Source: Sandaracinaceae bacterium
Lineage (GTDB): Bacteria; Myxococcota_A; Polyangia; Polyangiales; Sandaracinaceae
Assembly: GCA_040218145.1 (NCBI GenBank)
Contig: JAVJQK010000080.1
Coordinates: 1-46,237, forward strand
DNA length: 46,237 nucleotides
Direction of reading: 5' to 3'
The notes under the pieces are model-generated. The model was given only the letters and a program-made list of their open reading frames with translations, did no database searches and had not been told where the DNA came from. This document shows positions 33,235 through 41,161 of the stretch, one piece after another (position 1 is the stretch's first letter; each line of letters opens with the position of its first letter). The position numbers and the translations under genes are program-made.

Positions 33235-33774
33235 ATGACTACTTCATTCGGAACCGCCCTTCTCATCATCGCCTTCGCGCTGCCTACGCTCGCCTGCGGC
33301 GGCGAGCCCACGGCAGCCGACAACGCTGGGCCCGCCCACAGCAGCGAGCCCGCGCCAGCCTCGTCTCCGTCGAGCACCAGCGGTCCCGCGCCTGGCGCGC
33401 AGCCGGCGACGCTCACGCCCGTCGCCGACGGGGACTCGATCCCCTTCGAGGTCGAGTCCTCCGAGGCTCGGGTTCGGCCGCCTGGCTCTACTGGCGCGTT
33501 GCTCAGCGCGACCTCCAGCCAGGGCGAGGTCATCGTGCACCTGGATCGCTTCAGCTACTACTGCAGCCCCGATCCCACGTTCACCGCGACCCGCGTCGGC
33601 AACACCCTGCGCCTCAGCCTGGCGCAGCCGGACGCGGCGACCCGCTGCATCAGCGTCTACACCATGGACTTGAGCTTCGGCGGTATCGACCAAGGCGCGT
33701 GGCTCGAGCGGGTCGTGATCGTCGGACCCGACGGCGCCGAACAGCTCGCCGGCGACGTCGTCCGCTCCCGCTGA
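33235..33774 (+). CDS. Lipoprotein, unknown function
   Basis: The 179-residue protein has a lipoprotein signal (GTALLIIAFALPTLAC) and a Ser/Pro/Ala-rich linker of about 40 residues, then a beta-rich domain of about 110 residues with two cysteines (YYCSPD, TRCISV) probably joined. ATG 33235 is chosen because the signal peptide starts there. The stop is 13 bases before a composite repeat. No family recognised. Confidence 0.65.
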   Translation: MTTSFGTALLIIAFALPTLACGGEPTAADNAGPAHSSEPAPASSPSSTSGPAPGAQPATLTPVADGDSIPFEVESSEARVRPPGSTGALLSATSSQGEVIVHLDRFSYYCSPDPTFTATRVGNTLRLSLAQPDAATRCISVYTMDLSFGGIDQGAWLERVVIVGPDGAEQLAGDVVRSR

Positions 33775-33787
33775 GCGCCGGGTTGGT

Positions 33788-33981
33788 GGGGACGATCCTA
33801 TTCGTTCGTCAAACTCCATGCCCGGACCCGGTCTGCGGAGACGCGGCGCTGCGGGACGCTCTTCGTCTTATCGTCATTCGCGAAACGCATCGGAATCACT
33901 GCGGTTGTCCCTATGACGATATGACGAAGAGCGTCCCTGGTGCTGCTCGCCTCTGTGTGAACAAGTCAACGTAGCGTCCCC
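33788..33981 (-). repeat. Family-2 composite repeat interrupted by REP87 copy H
   Basis: The outer ends are GGGGACGATCCTATTCGTTC at 33788 and GTGAACAAGTCAACGTAGCG plus CCCC ending at 33981. They correspond to the reverse complement of the 76-base element at 39225-39300. Between them, REP87 copy H occupies 33853-33937, so this outer element is about 194 bases long. Confidence 0.85.
33853..33937 (+). repeat. REP87 palindromic repeat, copy H
   Basis: Copy of about 85 bases with ends GGGACG and CGTCCC (one base shorter each side) and a varied centre (CGGAATCACTGCGGTTGTCC). It sits inside a family-2 element and between convergent gene ends. Confidence 0.92.
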
Positions 33982-34072
33982 GTCGGCGGCGTTCCTCAGC
34001 AGGGAGCGCTGAGGCTGAGCGACGCGCATCGCCGACTGATGGCGGAGCAGCTCGGCCCGTTCAGGTGAGCGA

Positions 34073-34879
34073 CTATCGGAGCTCGACGAGCTCGGACGGG
34101 CCGGTCTCGATGGTGCCGACGCCGGGCGCGAACCAGAACGACCACGCCCCCATCCCGCCCACCTGGGTGACCTCGATCTCGAACGCGTCGAAGGTGCCCG
34201 CGCCCACCGTGCGCCGGCCCTCGCGCGCCACGCGGTAGCGCCAGCTGTTGTCGAACGGCGTCGTCATGCCCGCCGACACGGTCGAGCCGGCCTGGCGGCT
34301 GGTCCACGTCTGGCCCACGTAGAGCTCGGCCCCCATCGTCCTGAACTCGGGCCGGTAGGTCGTGCGGGTCGAGAATGGAGTGGACACTCCATCGCGACGG
34401 GTCGTGCCGCTGGTCTCGCTCGAGATCGCGTAGCTGCCCGTCTCATCGCAGCGCGCGTGACCGACCGACGTGTAGGTCTGCTCGTACCCGTCCCCTCGGT
34501 TGGAGCCCGTCGACTCCGACGTGTAGCTCACCGAGTCACCCGTCTGCGTCCACTCGGTGATCTCACTGGTCGACTCACTGGTGGACGTGTCGGTGACCGT
34601 GCGAAAGCGATAGCGCGCGCCCAACCGGACCCCGCTGAGCTGGCACCCGAGCGGTAGGCTCGGCCCCGCGTCGATTCCCGCGTCGAGCCCTCCGTCGACG
34701 CCGCCATCGGGTGCGCTCGCGTCCGGGGCGCCGCCGTCGGTCGTGCCGCCACCGTCCGTCGCGCCGCCGCCATCCCCGGGGCGGTCCACTCCGGCGTCGC
34801 AGCCCTCGCAGAGCCCATCGGCCGCGTCACATCCGGCGAGGACGAGGAGCACGAGGAGCGGCCAGCCGAGGCGAGTCAT
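34073..34879 (-). CDS. Lipoprotein with Asp/Gly-rich linker
   Basis: The 268-residue protein has signal WPLLVLLVLAGC (Cys17), then a linker made of DGG/DAG units to about residue 72. The domain after it (about 190 residues) is Thr/Ser/Tyr-rich and beta-like, ending in FWFAPGVGTIETGPSELV, similar to the closing strand of lipoprotein domains that read 'WFAPGVGxV'. It is exposed outside the inner membrane. No enzyme motif. ATG 34879 directly precedes the signal. Confidence 0.7.
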   Translation of the reverse strand: MTRLGWPLLVLLVLAGCDAADGLCEGCDAGVDRPGDGGGATDGGGTTDGGAPDASAPDGGVDGGLDAGIDAGPSLPLGCQLSGVRLGARYRFRTVTDTSTSESTSEITEWTQTGDSVSYTSESTGSNRGDGYEQTYTSVGHARCDETGSYAISSETSGTTRRDGVSTPFSTRTTYRPEFRTMGAELYVGQTWTSRQAGSTVSAGMTTPFDNSWRYRVAREGRRTVGAGTFDAFEIEVTQVGGMGAWSFWFAPGVGTIETGPSELVELR

Positions 34880-34928
34880 GGCGTGAGCTACGCCCGACGG
34901 CCCCTGACCTTCCCTGCCGCGGACTCGC

Positions 34929-34959
34929 GGGGACGATCCTATTCAAACATTCGAACTCC
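34929..34959 (-). repeat. Solo arm of family-2 repeat
   Basis: GGGGACGATCCTATTCAAAC then ATTCGAACTCC matches one arm of the family with a few changes. It lies just upstream of the plus-strand gene at 34977 and within its likely promoter region. Confidence 0.65.
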
Positions 34960-34976
34960 ACGTGATAGAGGGCGGC

Positions 34977-35522
34977 ATGCCCACGTACTACGAGCTCGAG
35001 GTCTCGCTCTACGACCTGCAGCCGCGGATCTGGCGGCGCTTTCTGATCCGCGACACGGCCACGTTCGCCACGCTCCACGAGGCGATCCAGCTGGCGTTCG
35101 GGTGGGAGAGCTGCCACCTGTGGGAGTTCCGGCGGCCGACCCGCGGAGGGGGTCCGATCGCTGGGCCGCCGGACCTGGGCTTCGGCGAGGAGACGCCGGA
35201 CGCGGCCAGGGTGAAGCTGTCCGCCTTCTTCGGGGAGGCGGAGCGGTGCGACTACATCTACGACTTCGGCGACGACTGGCGGCACGACGTGAGGCGCGTG
35301 GCCGTGCAAACGGAGTCGAAGGCGTTCCAGCGCCGGCTCCTCGCGGGTGAGCGCGCCGCGCCGCCCGAGGACTGCGGCGGCTGGCCGGGGTACGAGCGCG
35401 TCGTGGAGTTCGCCGAGACGGGCGAGGACCCGTTCGGCGACGGAGACCTCGAGAGCTGGCTCGGCGACTGGCGGGCCGACGCGTTCGACCTCGCCGCGGT
35501 GAAGGCGGCGTTCGATCGTTGA
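34977..35522 (+). CDS. PRiA4_ORF3-like protein (IS1096 passenger TnpR family name)
   Basis: The 181-residue protein matches the family by YYELEVSLYDLQPRIWRRFL, then LHEAIQLAFGW, CDYIYDFGDDWRHDV and the closing GGWPGYERVVEF. Such proteins were named after an IS1096/plasmid gene, but most are chromosomal and of unknown function; no recombinase active site is present, so this is not evidence of a transposon. ATG 34977 is preferred over GTG 34962 because AGAGGGCGG precedes it. Bases 35331-35406 inside it are copied downstream at 35654-35726. Confidence 0.85.
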   Translation: MPTYYELEVSLYDLQPRIWRRFLIRDTATFATLHEAIQLAFGWESCHLWEFRRPTRGGGPIAGPPDLGFGEETPDAARVKLSAFFGEAERCDYIYDFGDDWRHDVRRVAVQTESKAFQRRLLAGERAAPPEDCGGWPGYERVVEFAETGEDPFGDGDLESWLGDWRADAFDLAAVKAAFDR

Positions 35523-35555
35523 GCGCCGATGGGTAGAAACTCCAGGCGGCGATGT

Positions 35556-35642
35556 GGGGACGCTCTTCGTCTTATCGTCATTCGCGAAACGCGGCGGGAT
35601 CATGGCGCTTCTCCCAATGACGATATGACGAAGAGCGTCCCC
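35556..35642 (+). repeat. REP87 palindromic repeat, copy I
   Basis: Full 87-base copy, GAAGAGCGTCCCC right arm, centre GCGGCGGGATCATGGCGCTT (subtype shared with copies J and partly K). It lies 33 bases after a plus-strand stop. Confidence 0.93.
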
Positions 35643-35653
35643 CGTGCTGCTCG

Positions 35654-35726
35654 GCGCCGGCTCCGCGGGTGAGCGCGCCGCGCCGCCGAGGACTGCGGCG
35701 GCTGGCCGGGGTACGAGCGCGACGTG
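35654..35726 (+). pseudogene. Duplicated internal segment of the PRiA4_ORF3-like gene
   Basis: CGCCGGCTCC-GCGGGTGAGC and the following bases repeat 35331-35406 in the same orientation. Two deletions (two bases and one base) distinguish the copy, so it is not coding. It lies exactly between REP87 copies I and J. Confidence 0.9.
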
Positions 35727-35733
35727 GCGAGGC

Positions 35734-35820
35734 GGGGACGCTCTTCGTCTTTTCGTCATTCGCGAAACGCAGCGGGATCATGGCGCTTCTCCCAATGACG
35801 ATATGACGAAGAGCGTCCCC
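35734..35820 (+). repeat. REP87 palindromic repeat, copy J
   Basis: Full 87-base copy differing from copy I at only a few bases (TCTTTTCG in the left arm). It ends about 100 bases before the next plus-strand start. Confidence 0.93.
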
Positions 35821-35924
35821 CGTCTGCTCCCCCACGCCTTCAGACGCGGATCACCGCGATCGGAGAAGGCGCCGAGTGACGCGCTGCCCTCGACGCCGCT
35901 CCGGGTCACGGCTAAGCCCGCGGC

Positions 35925-36593
35925 ATGGGGACCTGGGCGGGAGCGTTCATCGAGAACCCGAGGCGCGCTGACCTCGGCGAGGTTCTCGCGTCCCACCATG
36001 TCGCGCTCGAGGGCTCGGCGGACGCAGAGTGGATCTACGTGCTCGCCGAGACGTCCTTCGCGAGCCTCGAGGCGCCGGCGTTCGCCGAGCGTCTGTCGCG
36101 CGAGCTCGGCGGGAAGGTCATCGCGTTCTTCCTCCAGAGCACGGCCAGCGTCGAGGAGATCTTCGTCTACGACGCGGGCGAGCGGGTGCGTCACCTCTCG
36201 TTCTCGATGGACGAAGGGGGCTGGCTCGCGCACGAAGGCGACGTGCAGGACTGGGAGGCGGCCTACTTCTTCGAGGAGGGCCATGGCACGCGTGACGGCG
36301 AGGGGTGGCCCCTGAACCTCGACGACGAGATCGGCGACGACGAGCGCGCCGCGTACGAGGCGGCGCGCGAGACCGGCGACGCGACGCCCGTGCTCGAGCT
36401 CCTGCACGTCGGCTCGGGCTGGGGCCTCTACCGCCTCGCCGAGCATTTCGGGGTGCGCGACGGCGAGCCTCACGCGATCTACCAACCGCCCAGCAACCGG
36501 ACCTTCCGCTGGAAGACGTACGCCGTGGTCGCGCTCGTGGTGCTCTTCTTCGTCGGCATGTTCCTGCTCGGGGCGCTGAGCGGGCCCGGCTGA
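35925..36593 (+). CDS. Tail-anchored hypothetical protein
   Basis: The 222-residue protein is mostly soluble. Residues 1-125 resemble an alpha/beta domain (ADAEWIYVLAETSF, GGKVIAFFLQST, FVYDAGERVR), and acidic residues dominate to about 190. A single membrane helix (YAVVALVVLFFVGMFLLGAL) at about 195-217 is followed by only five residues, so it should be a C-terminal anchor with the bulk in the cytoplasm. No family recognised. ATG 35925. Confidence 0.6.
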   Translation: MGTWAGAFIENPRRADLGEVLASHHVALEGSADAEWIYVLAETSFASLEAPAFAERLSRELGGKVIAFFLQSTASVEEIFVYDAGERVRHLSFSMDEGGWLAHEGDVQDWEAAYFFEEGHGTRDGEGWPLNLDDEIGDDERAAYEAARETGDATPVLELLHVGSGWGLYRLAEHFGVRDGEPHAIYQPPSNRTFRWKTYAVVALVVLFFVGMFLLGALSGPG

Positions 36594-36759
36594 GCGACAG
36601 CCTCTCGTATCTTCGCGCCGAGGCTGAGGCTCGCAGCGGCAGATCCCGTCCGTCTTGTCGGTTCGGCCGCACGGCCGGGGCCCGCGCCGGAACCGTCTCC
36701 CCCGTCGGTCATCGGCGCGTCCGCTGGGATGCCGTCCAGGGAGCACGAGGCGGCGATGC

Positions 36760-36846
36760 GGGGACGCTCTTCGTCTTATCGTCATTCGCGAAACCCATTG
36801 GGATCATGGCGCTTCTCCCTATGACGATATGACGAAGAGCGTCCCC
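36760..36846 (+). repeat. REP87 palindromic repeat, copy K
   Basis: Full 87-base copy, GAAGAGCGTCCCC right arm, with AAACCCATTGG instead of AAACGCATCGG in the centre. It lies between convergent stops at 36593 and 36870. Confidence 0.93.
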
Positions 36847-36869
36847 CTTGCTCCCGGTGCTGCTGAAGC

Positions 36870-38333
36870 TCAAGGACGATAGACCCAGACGCGGCTGCCT
36901 CTTCGTGGCTGCATGACGACCACTCCGAACCGCGGGTCGTAGTACCCGAAGGCCGGCTCGGAGCGGAGCGCCGGGCCGTCGAAGGCGCGTGTCTGCCACG
37001 ACGCCGTGCTCACGTCGTACTCGTAGACGCGGGTGGCGTCGTGGCCGGGGTGGACGAGCACGAACCGGTCCGCCGCCTCGGCGTAGACGAGCGCGGAGTC
37101 GCTGTCGGAGGCCTGGACCGGCGGGGGGGCGGTGGCCGTCCATTCGTTGGTCTCGAAGCGGTAGAGCCGCGCCCTCGGCGCCCGGCTGATGTAGACGCCC
37201 TGGCCCACGTAGAGGATCGCGTCGTGGGTCGGCGAGTACTCCCCGAGGCCGTCGGGCTGCGGGAACGCGCCGTCCTCCGCGAGGCTTTCGAGGGAGGCGC
37301 CGTCGTTGGGACGGATACGGGTCCAGACCCCCGTGCCCGCGTCCCAGAGGAACATGCCCGTGCCGCCTCTCCAATGCGCCGTCGCGTAGACGAAGCGGGT
37401 GCCACCGACGTGGATGATGGACAGCGCCGCGTTGGACTCGACGGGCGGGGCGCCGACCTGATCGCGGTAGAGCTCCCACCGGTTCGAGTCGAGGTCGAAG
37501 TACACCATCTTCGTGAGGTTCTCGCCCCGGGTGGGCCGCTCCGGCAGGTCCCACGCCCATTGATGCAGGCTCATGCCGAACGGTTGGGCGGCCGCGAAGG
37601 GCCACATGAGCCGGCGGTTGACGGGGTCGTAGTTCAGGGTGTCCCACGTGTGCCAGGGCTCCAGCGGGCCGTGGCCCGGGTCGTTGACCGAGAGATATCC
37701 CTCCGGATGCAGCATCACGTTGTCGCGCCACCAGGTGCGATACTCCTCCGTCTCGGACAGCTCTGCGTCGGTCAGCTCTTCTCCCGCGATGAGCCGCTGA
37801 ACGAGCCGCTTCTGCGCGACGCGAGAGTTGAAGTTGCCGCCCGCGGGGCCGTAGAGCGCCTGCCACGTGTTGCTGCCCAGATGATATTCCCAGACGTCGT
37901 TCAAACGATGAGGGCTGCCGTGGTTGGCGCCGGCGTAGAGCGCGCTCTGGCGGTCCGGCGCGTACGCCATCTGATTGCAGAAGTCCCGCCCTCCGGGCCC
38001 GTATCGGAACCAGTCGTGGTCCTCGTATCCCGCCGGTGGGTGCACCGTCACCGTGGGCAGGTACATCGCGTGGCCGCGGGCCAGCGCGTTGATCTGCGCG
38101 ACGATGTCGGGGACGTCCTCGGGCGTCGGTGCGACCGTCGGGGGAGAGGCCGCGTCCGCGGCGCCGCCGTCCTCCGCGCTCGCATCGATGAGGCCCGCGT
38201 CGCTTCCGGCGTCTTCGATCGCGCTCCCGGAGTCGGAGCCCGAATCCGGCTCGCCGGTGTGCACTTCGTTGGAGTCACACGAGCTCGCTCCGAGAAGGAG
38301 GAGCGCCGCGGCGAACAGTCTCTGCGTGGGCAT
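36870..38333 (-). CDS. Kelch-like beta-propeller lipoprotein
   Basis: The 487-residue protein has a lipoprotein signal (LFAAALLLLGASSC, Cys19) and a long Asp/Ser/Gly/Ala linker. Repeats of the form 'blade strand, then W-x-x-Y/x-L/D' follow: NDVWEYHLGSNTWQALYGP, MVYFDLDSNRWELYRD, MFLWDAGTGVWTRI, RLYRFETNEWTATAP and RVYEYDVSTASWQTR. This is the kelch/galactose-oxidase-like pattern. The last blade ends RVWVYRP at the C-terminus. Catalytic Cys/Tyr residues of galactose oxidase are not evident. ATG 38333. Confidence 0.8.
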   Translation of the reverse strand: MPTQRLFAAALLLLGASSCDSNEVHTGEPDSGSDSGSAIEDAGSDAGLIDASAEDGGAADAASPPTVAPTPEDVPDIVAQINALARGHAMYLPTVTVHPPAGYEDHDWFRYGPGGRDFCNQMAYAPDRQSALYAGANHGSPHRLNDVWEYHLGSNTWQALYGPAGGNFNSRVAQKRLVQRLIAGEELTDAELSETEEYRTWWRDNVMLHPEGYLSVNDPGHGPLEPWHTWDTLNYDPVNRRLMWPFAAAQPFGMSLHQWAWDLPERPTRGENLTKMVYFDLDSNRWELYRDQVGAPPVESNAALSIIHVGGTRFVYATAHWRGGTGMFLWDAGTGVWTRIRPNDGASLESLAEDGAFPQPDGLGEYSPTHDAILYVGQGVYISRAPRARLYRFETNEWTATAPPPVQASDSDSALVYAEAADRFVLVHPGHDATRVYEYDVSTASWQTRAFDGPALRSEPAFGYYDPRFGVVVMQPRRGSRVWVYRP

Positions 38334-38418
38334 TCGTCACGCTGACATGTGCGTCCTCGGTCCGCTGTTTCACTCTCTGCGCGAATCGGCGAGCTCGGGC
38401 AGGTGTATGGGGTCGTCC

Positions 38419-39180
38419 CTACTGCGGGCCGCTTACAAGGCGGCGCCGGCGCTCCTCGGCCTCGGCTGAGCGTCGACTCGGGCCTACGCGGTGGGCTCTC
38501 CACAAGAGGTTGTGAGGGGTCACCGCGGGCGGCACGAACGCCTGCACCGACACGCGATAGCCGCCGGCCTCGAGCCGCAGGGTCCGCTCGGTGTCGATGA
38601 GGGACTCGACGAAGCGCCGCCGGACGTGCGCCTGGGATGCCACGCCCAGGTGGTCGGCCCACGCCCGCGCGGTGTCGGAGAACTCGATGGCGCTCGAGTA
38701 GCAGCAGGGGACGGCGAGCACCCAGGGCACGCTCGCGGCCATGGCCTGGTTCACCACGGCGTCGAAGGCCGGACCGCAGGCGTGGAGGGCGACCACCACC
38801 TCGGCCGCGGCGGGCCATGCGTCCGGGTCGGCCACGTCGCCCTGGCGGACTTCGACCTGCAGGCCGGGTACCCGCGCCACCGCCCGTCGCGCCGAGTCCG
38901 CGCGCTCGGGCTCGCGCTCGATGACCGTCACGTTCGACCATCCCAGCAGCCGCGCGGCCATGAGCCCGACCGGAGCCCGGCCCGCGGCCGCGTCCACCAG
39001 CTTCGGATCCGGACCCGTTCGAGCGAGCGCCGGCAGGATGCCCGCGAGCTGTGGGATCTTCTTGACCTCCTCCGGCCGCAGCGAGCTGTCGGCCCGGGTC
39101 ACGTAGAACGCCCGCAGCGCCTGCTCGACGCTCGCCTCATCGAGGCGAGCCAGGATCTCCGGCGGCGGCGTGTACTTCAT
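38419..39180 (-). CDS. METTL25-like (Methyltransf_32) SAM methyltransferase
   Basis: The 253-residue protein has a Rossmann methyltransferase core: LVDAAAGRAPVGLMAARLLG as motif I region, VTVIEREPERADSARRA with the acidic residue for ribose, and VVVALHACGPAFDAVV followed by VLAVPCCYSS, the signature pair (HACG, PCCY) of this family. The N-terminal 45 residues are helical. The substrate is unknown for bacterial members; RNA and protein have been proposed for eukaryotic relatives. No signal peptide. ATG 39180. The C-terminus is basic. Confidence 0.8.
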   Translation of the reverse strand: MKYTPPPEILARLDEASVEQALRAFYVTRADSSLRPEEVKKIPQLAGILPALARTGPDPKLVDAAAGRAPVGLMAARLLGWSNVTVIEREPERADSARRAVARVPGLQVEVRQGDVADPDAWPAAAEVVVALHACGPAFDAVVNQAMAASVPWVLAVPCCYSSAIEFSDTARAWADHLGVASQAHVRRRFVESLIDTERTLRLEAGGYRVSVQAFVPPAVTPHNLLWRAHRVGPSRRSAEAEERRRRLVSGPQ

Positions 39181-39224
39181 CGGCGGCCCGGAGCATGACC
39201 GCTCTGCGTCCCGAGCGCGAGACG

Positions 39225-39300
39225 GGGGACGCTAGGTTGACTTGTTGACTTGTTCACGCGTGAGAGAGGAGGAGTTTGACGAATGAATAGGATCGTCCCC
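39225..39300 (+). repeat. Family-2 composite repeat, full copy
   Basis: The first arm GGGGACGCTAGGTTGACTTG carries TTGACTTG twice; the second arm GTTTGACGAATGAATAGG runs to the closing CCCC. The two arms are different in sequence and share only the GGGGACG ends. It lies between minus-strand genes (start 39180 and stop 39306). Confidence 0.85.
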
Positions 39301-39305
39301 GGGTC

Positions 39306-40187
39306 TCACGCGGGAGGCAGGAGCCGGGCGACGTCGAAGAGGGTCTCGTGGGCGGGGAGCGCGGGCGTGGGAGCGCTGACGCGGCAGCCGAGCCTGCCGA
39401 GACGGTAGAGGCCGCTCTCGAGGGCGTCGGCGGCCGGCAGCCAGACGCCGTTCGGTCTGGCCCACGCGGCGCGACAGGCAGACTCGGGGAGGCCATCGGG
39501 CCACGCGCGGGGCGCGCCCGCGTCGAATGAGTCGGGAGTCACGGAGACGAGACGTCGACGCGGGACGAACGGGTCGCCATGCAGCGCAAGGTCGGTGAGC
39601 AGATCGTTCAGGTGGAGGACCGACTCGGGGAGGGGCGCGGGGTACATGAGGCTCGGCAGCATCGCGCCGGGCAGCGGCTCGACGGGCTCACGGGCCGCCC
39701 GCTCGTGGAACGCGCGCGGACGTCGCGGCAGGAGCGCCTCGACCCAGACCTTGCGGTAGCCGCTCCCGTCCCGGGCCGCGACGACGACCGTGTTCCAGTC
39801 CGCGCCCGAGGTGACGAAGGTCTGCCTCGGCGCTCGGCCCACTGCGGCGGTCAGGCTCGCGACGAGCTCTCGCCCGCGGTCCGGCTGAAGCTGTCCGCCC
39901 TCGAGCGCGAGCGCGCACTCGGTGTCCAGCGACGGCGCGCGGAGCCAGGTGTGGTCGTCGTAGAGGACCAGCGTCGGCCACGGACAGCGCGCGCGCTCCC
40001 AGGCGATGATGAGCGGCACGGGGCCCTCGACGATCTGCGGCGTGAGCTCGGCGGCGGAAGGATAGGCAGGCGGGGGCTGCGCGTGCTCGGCCTGAGGCCA
40101 GAGCGCGAGGAGCGCGATGACGGCGACCGCTGCGAGACGTCGGAACCGAGCGTCGCTCGTGACCTGACCCATCCAGGACCCAACCAT
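39306..40187 (-). CDS. Secreted hypothetical protein
   Basis: The 293-residue protein has a basic N-terminus and a hydrophobic segment (LAAVAVIALLALWPQAEHA) at about residues 18-36, giving a standard signal peptide. The mature part is Pro/Arg-rich with three Cys residues and no recognised motif. A GRLGCRVSAPTPALPAHE segment closes it. ATG 40187 is the only start compatible with the signal. It is followed by the composite repeat. Confidence 0.55.
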   Translation of the reverse strand: MVGSWMGQVTSDARFRRLAAVAVIALLALWPQAEHAQPPPAYPSAAELTPQIVEGPVPLIIAWERARCPWPTLVLYDDHTWLRAPSLDTECALALEGGQLQPDRGRELVASLTAAVGRAPRQTFVTSGADWNTVVVAARDGSGYRKVWVEALLPRRPRAFHERAAREPVEPLPGAMLPSLMYPAPLPESVLHLNDLLTDLALHGDPFVPRRRLVSVTPDSFDAGAPRAWPDGLPESACRAAWARPNGVWLPAADALESGLYRLGRLGCRVSAPTPALPAHETLFDVARLLPPA

Positions 40188-40245
40188 ACTGCCGCGCGAG
40201 CCGACGTTGGTGAAGGAGGTTCGCTACGATGTGGATCCCTCTCCG

Positions 40246-40274
40246 GAGTTTGACGAATGAATAGGATCGTCCCC
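40246..40274 (+). repeat. Solo second arm of family-2 repeat
   Basis: GAGTTTGACGAATGAATAGG followed by ATCGTCCCC, identical to the second arm of the full copy at 39225-39300. It lies 21 bases from the stop of the DUF2262 gene. Confidence 0.85.
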
Positions 40275-40295
40275 GAGATCGCTCGCGGAGATCGG

Positions 40296-41132
40296 TCAGC
40301 CGGGGATGTCTGCGCCGGTCGGGCCCGACTCGAGGTCTCCTTCGATGAGGATCGAGTGACCGCAGAACAGGTCGCCGTCGTCGTGCCAGAAGGAGAAGCC
40401 GCGGCCCTCTCGCACGCCGAGAGTGGTGAGAGTCATGCGCGACTTGAGCTCGGCCGCGTCGACCGACTCCTCGTCGTCATCGAGCCAGGTGCGGTTCTTC
40501 AGATCGAGGAGCCGCTCGACGGCGTAGTCCTCGATCCTCGCGCGCCAGGTCTCGGCGTCCGCGAGGAGCGCGCGCGCGACGGCCAGCGCCGCTTCGGGCT
40601 GTTCGAGATCGTCGGGCGAGACGGTGAGACGCAGCTTGCGGCCGCACCACTCGATCTCGCCCTGGTACCAGGCGAGCCTGCGGTCGAGGGTCAACGGGCC
40701 CAGGTCCGGGTCCTCGATGACGACGGGCCTGGTCAGCTCGACGCGCATGGCCGCGAGCTCGGCGTCGTCGCTGGCCCCCAGTGGCTTCTCCACCCAGGCA
40801 TGCGGCGCACCCATCTCGTCGTGCTCGAGCAGCCGCGCCTGGACGCGAAGGCACTCGTGCGCTCTCGAGAGCGCCAGCCACGGCGCGAGCTCTTCCCGAG
40901 TCCCACGGCGCAGGAGGTCGAGCCGCGAGCGCCGGAGCTCTCCGCCTGCGGGCTTCCACGCTTCGCAGCTCACCTGCAAGCCCCAGTCGGATTCGTCTCG
41001 GACCCTGCTCAGCGCGCCGCCTCGCGCATCGACCAGGATCTCGAGCACGCATTCGGGCTGCGCGCGGACGTCCCTCTCGATGCGCTCACGGCGGGCGATG
41101 ATGCGCTCTCGCCAGTCGGGGAGTTCGCTCAT
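40296..41132 (-). CDS. DUF2262 protein
   Basis: The C-terminal half of this 278-residue protein fits DUF2262: LTLDRRLAWYQGEIEWCGRK, then RLTVSPDDLEQPEAAL, LLDLKNRTWL and FSFWHDDGDLFCGHSILIEG, ending GADIPG. The family has no known function but the conserved 'W-x-D-D-G-D-L-F-x-G-H' suggests a metal or ligand site. The N-terminal half is a separate charged region (WRERIIARRERIERDVRAQP). There is no signal peptide. ATG 41132. Confidence 0.85.
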   Translation of the reverse strand: MSELPDWRERIIARRERIERDVRAQPECVLEILVDARGGALSRVRDESDWGLQVSCEAWKPAGGELRRSRLDLLRRGTREELAPWLALSRAHECLRVQARLLEHDEMGAPHAWVEKPLGASDDAELAAMRVELTRPVVIEDPDLGPLTLDRRLAWYQGEIEWCGRKLRLTVSPDDLEQPEAALAVARALLADAETWRARIEDYAVERLLDLKNRTWLDDDEESVDAAELKSRMTLTTLGVREGRGFSFWHDDGDLFCGHSILIEGDLESGPTGADIPG

Positions 41133-41161
41133 GCCGAGAGTGTATCCCGTCCGCCGAGACC

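Noticed and set aside
34977-35522. Transposon resolvase, suggested by the family name (IS1096 passenger TnpR)
   Set aside because: There is no serine or tyrosine recombinase site; the family name is historical and the gene is not evidence of a transposon.
24268-36846. Conserved leader peptides beginning MTIRRRASP found in several frames
   Set aside because: They are the minus-strand translation of the REP87 right arm and recur only because the repeat recurs.
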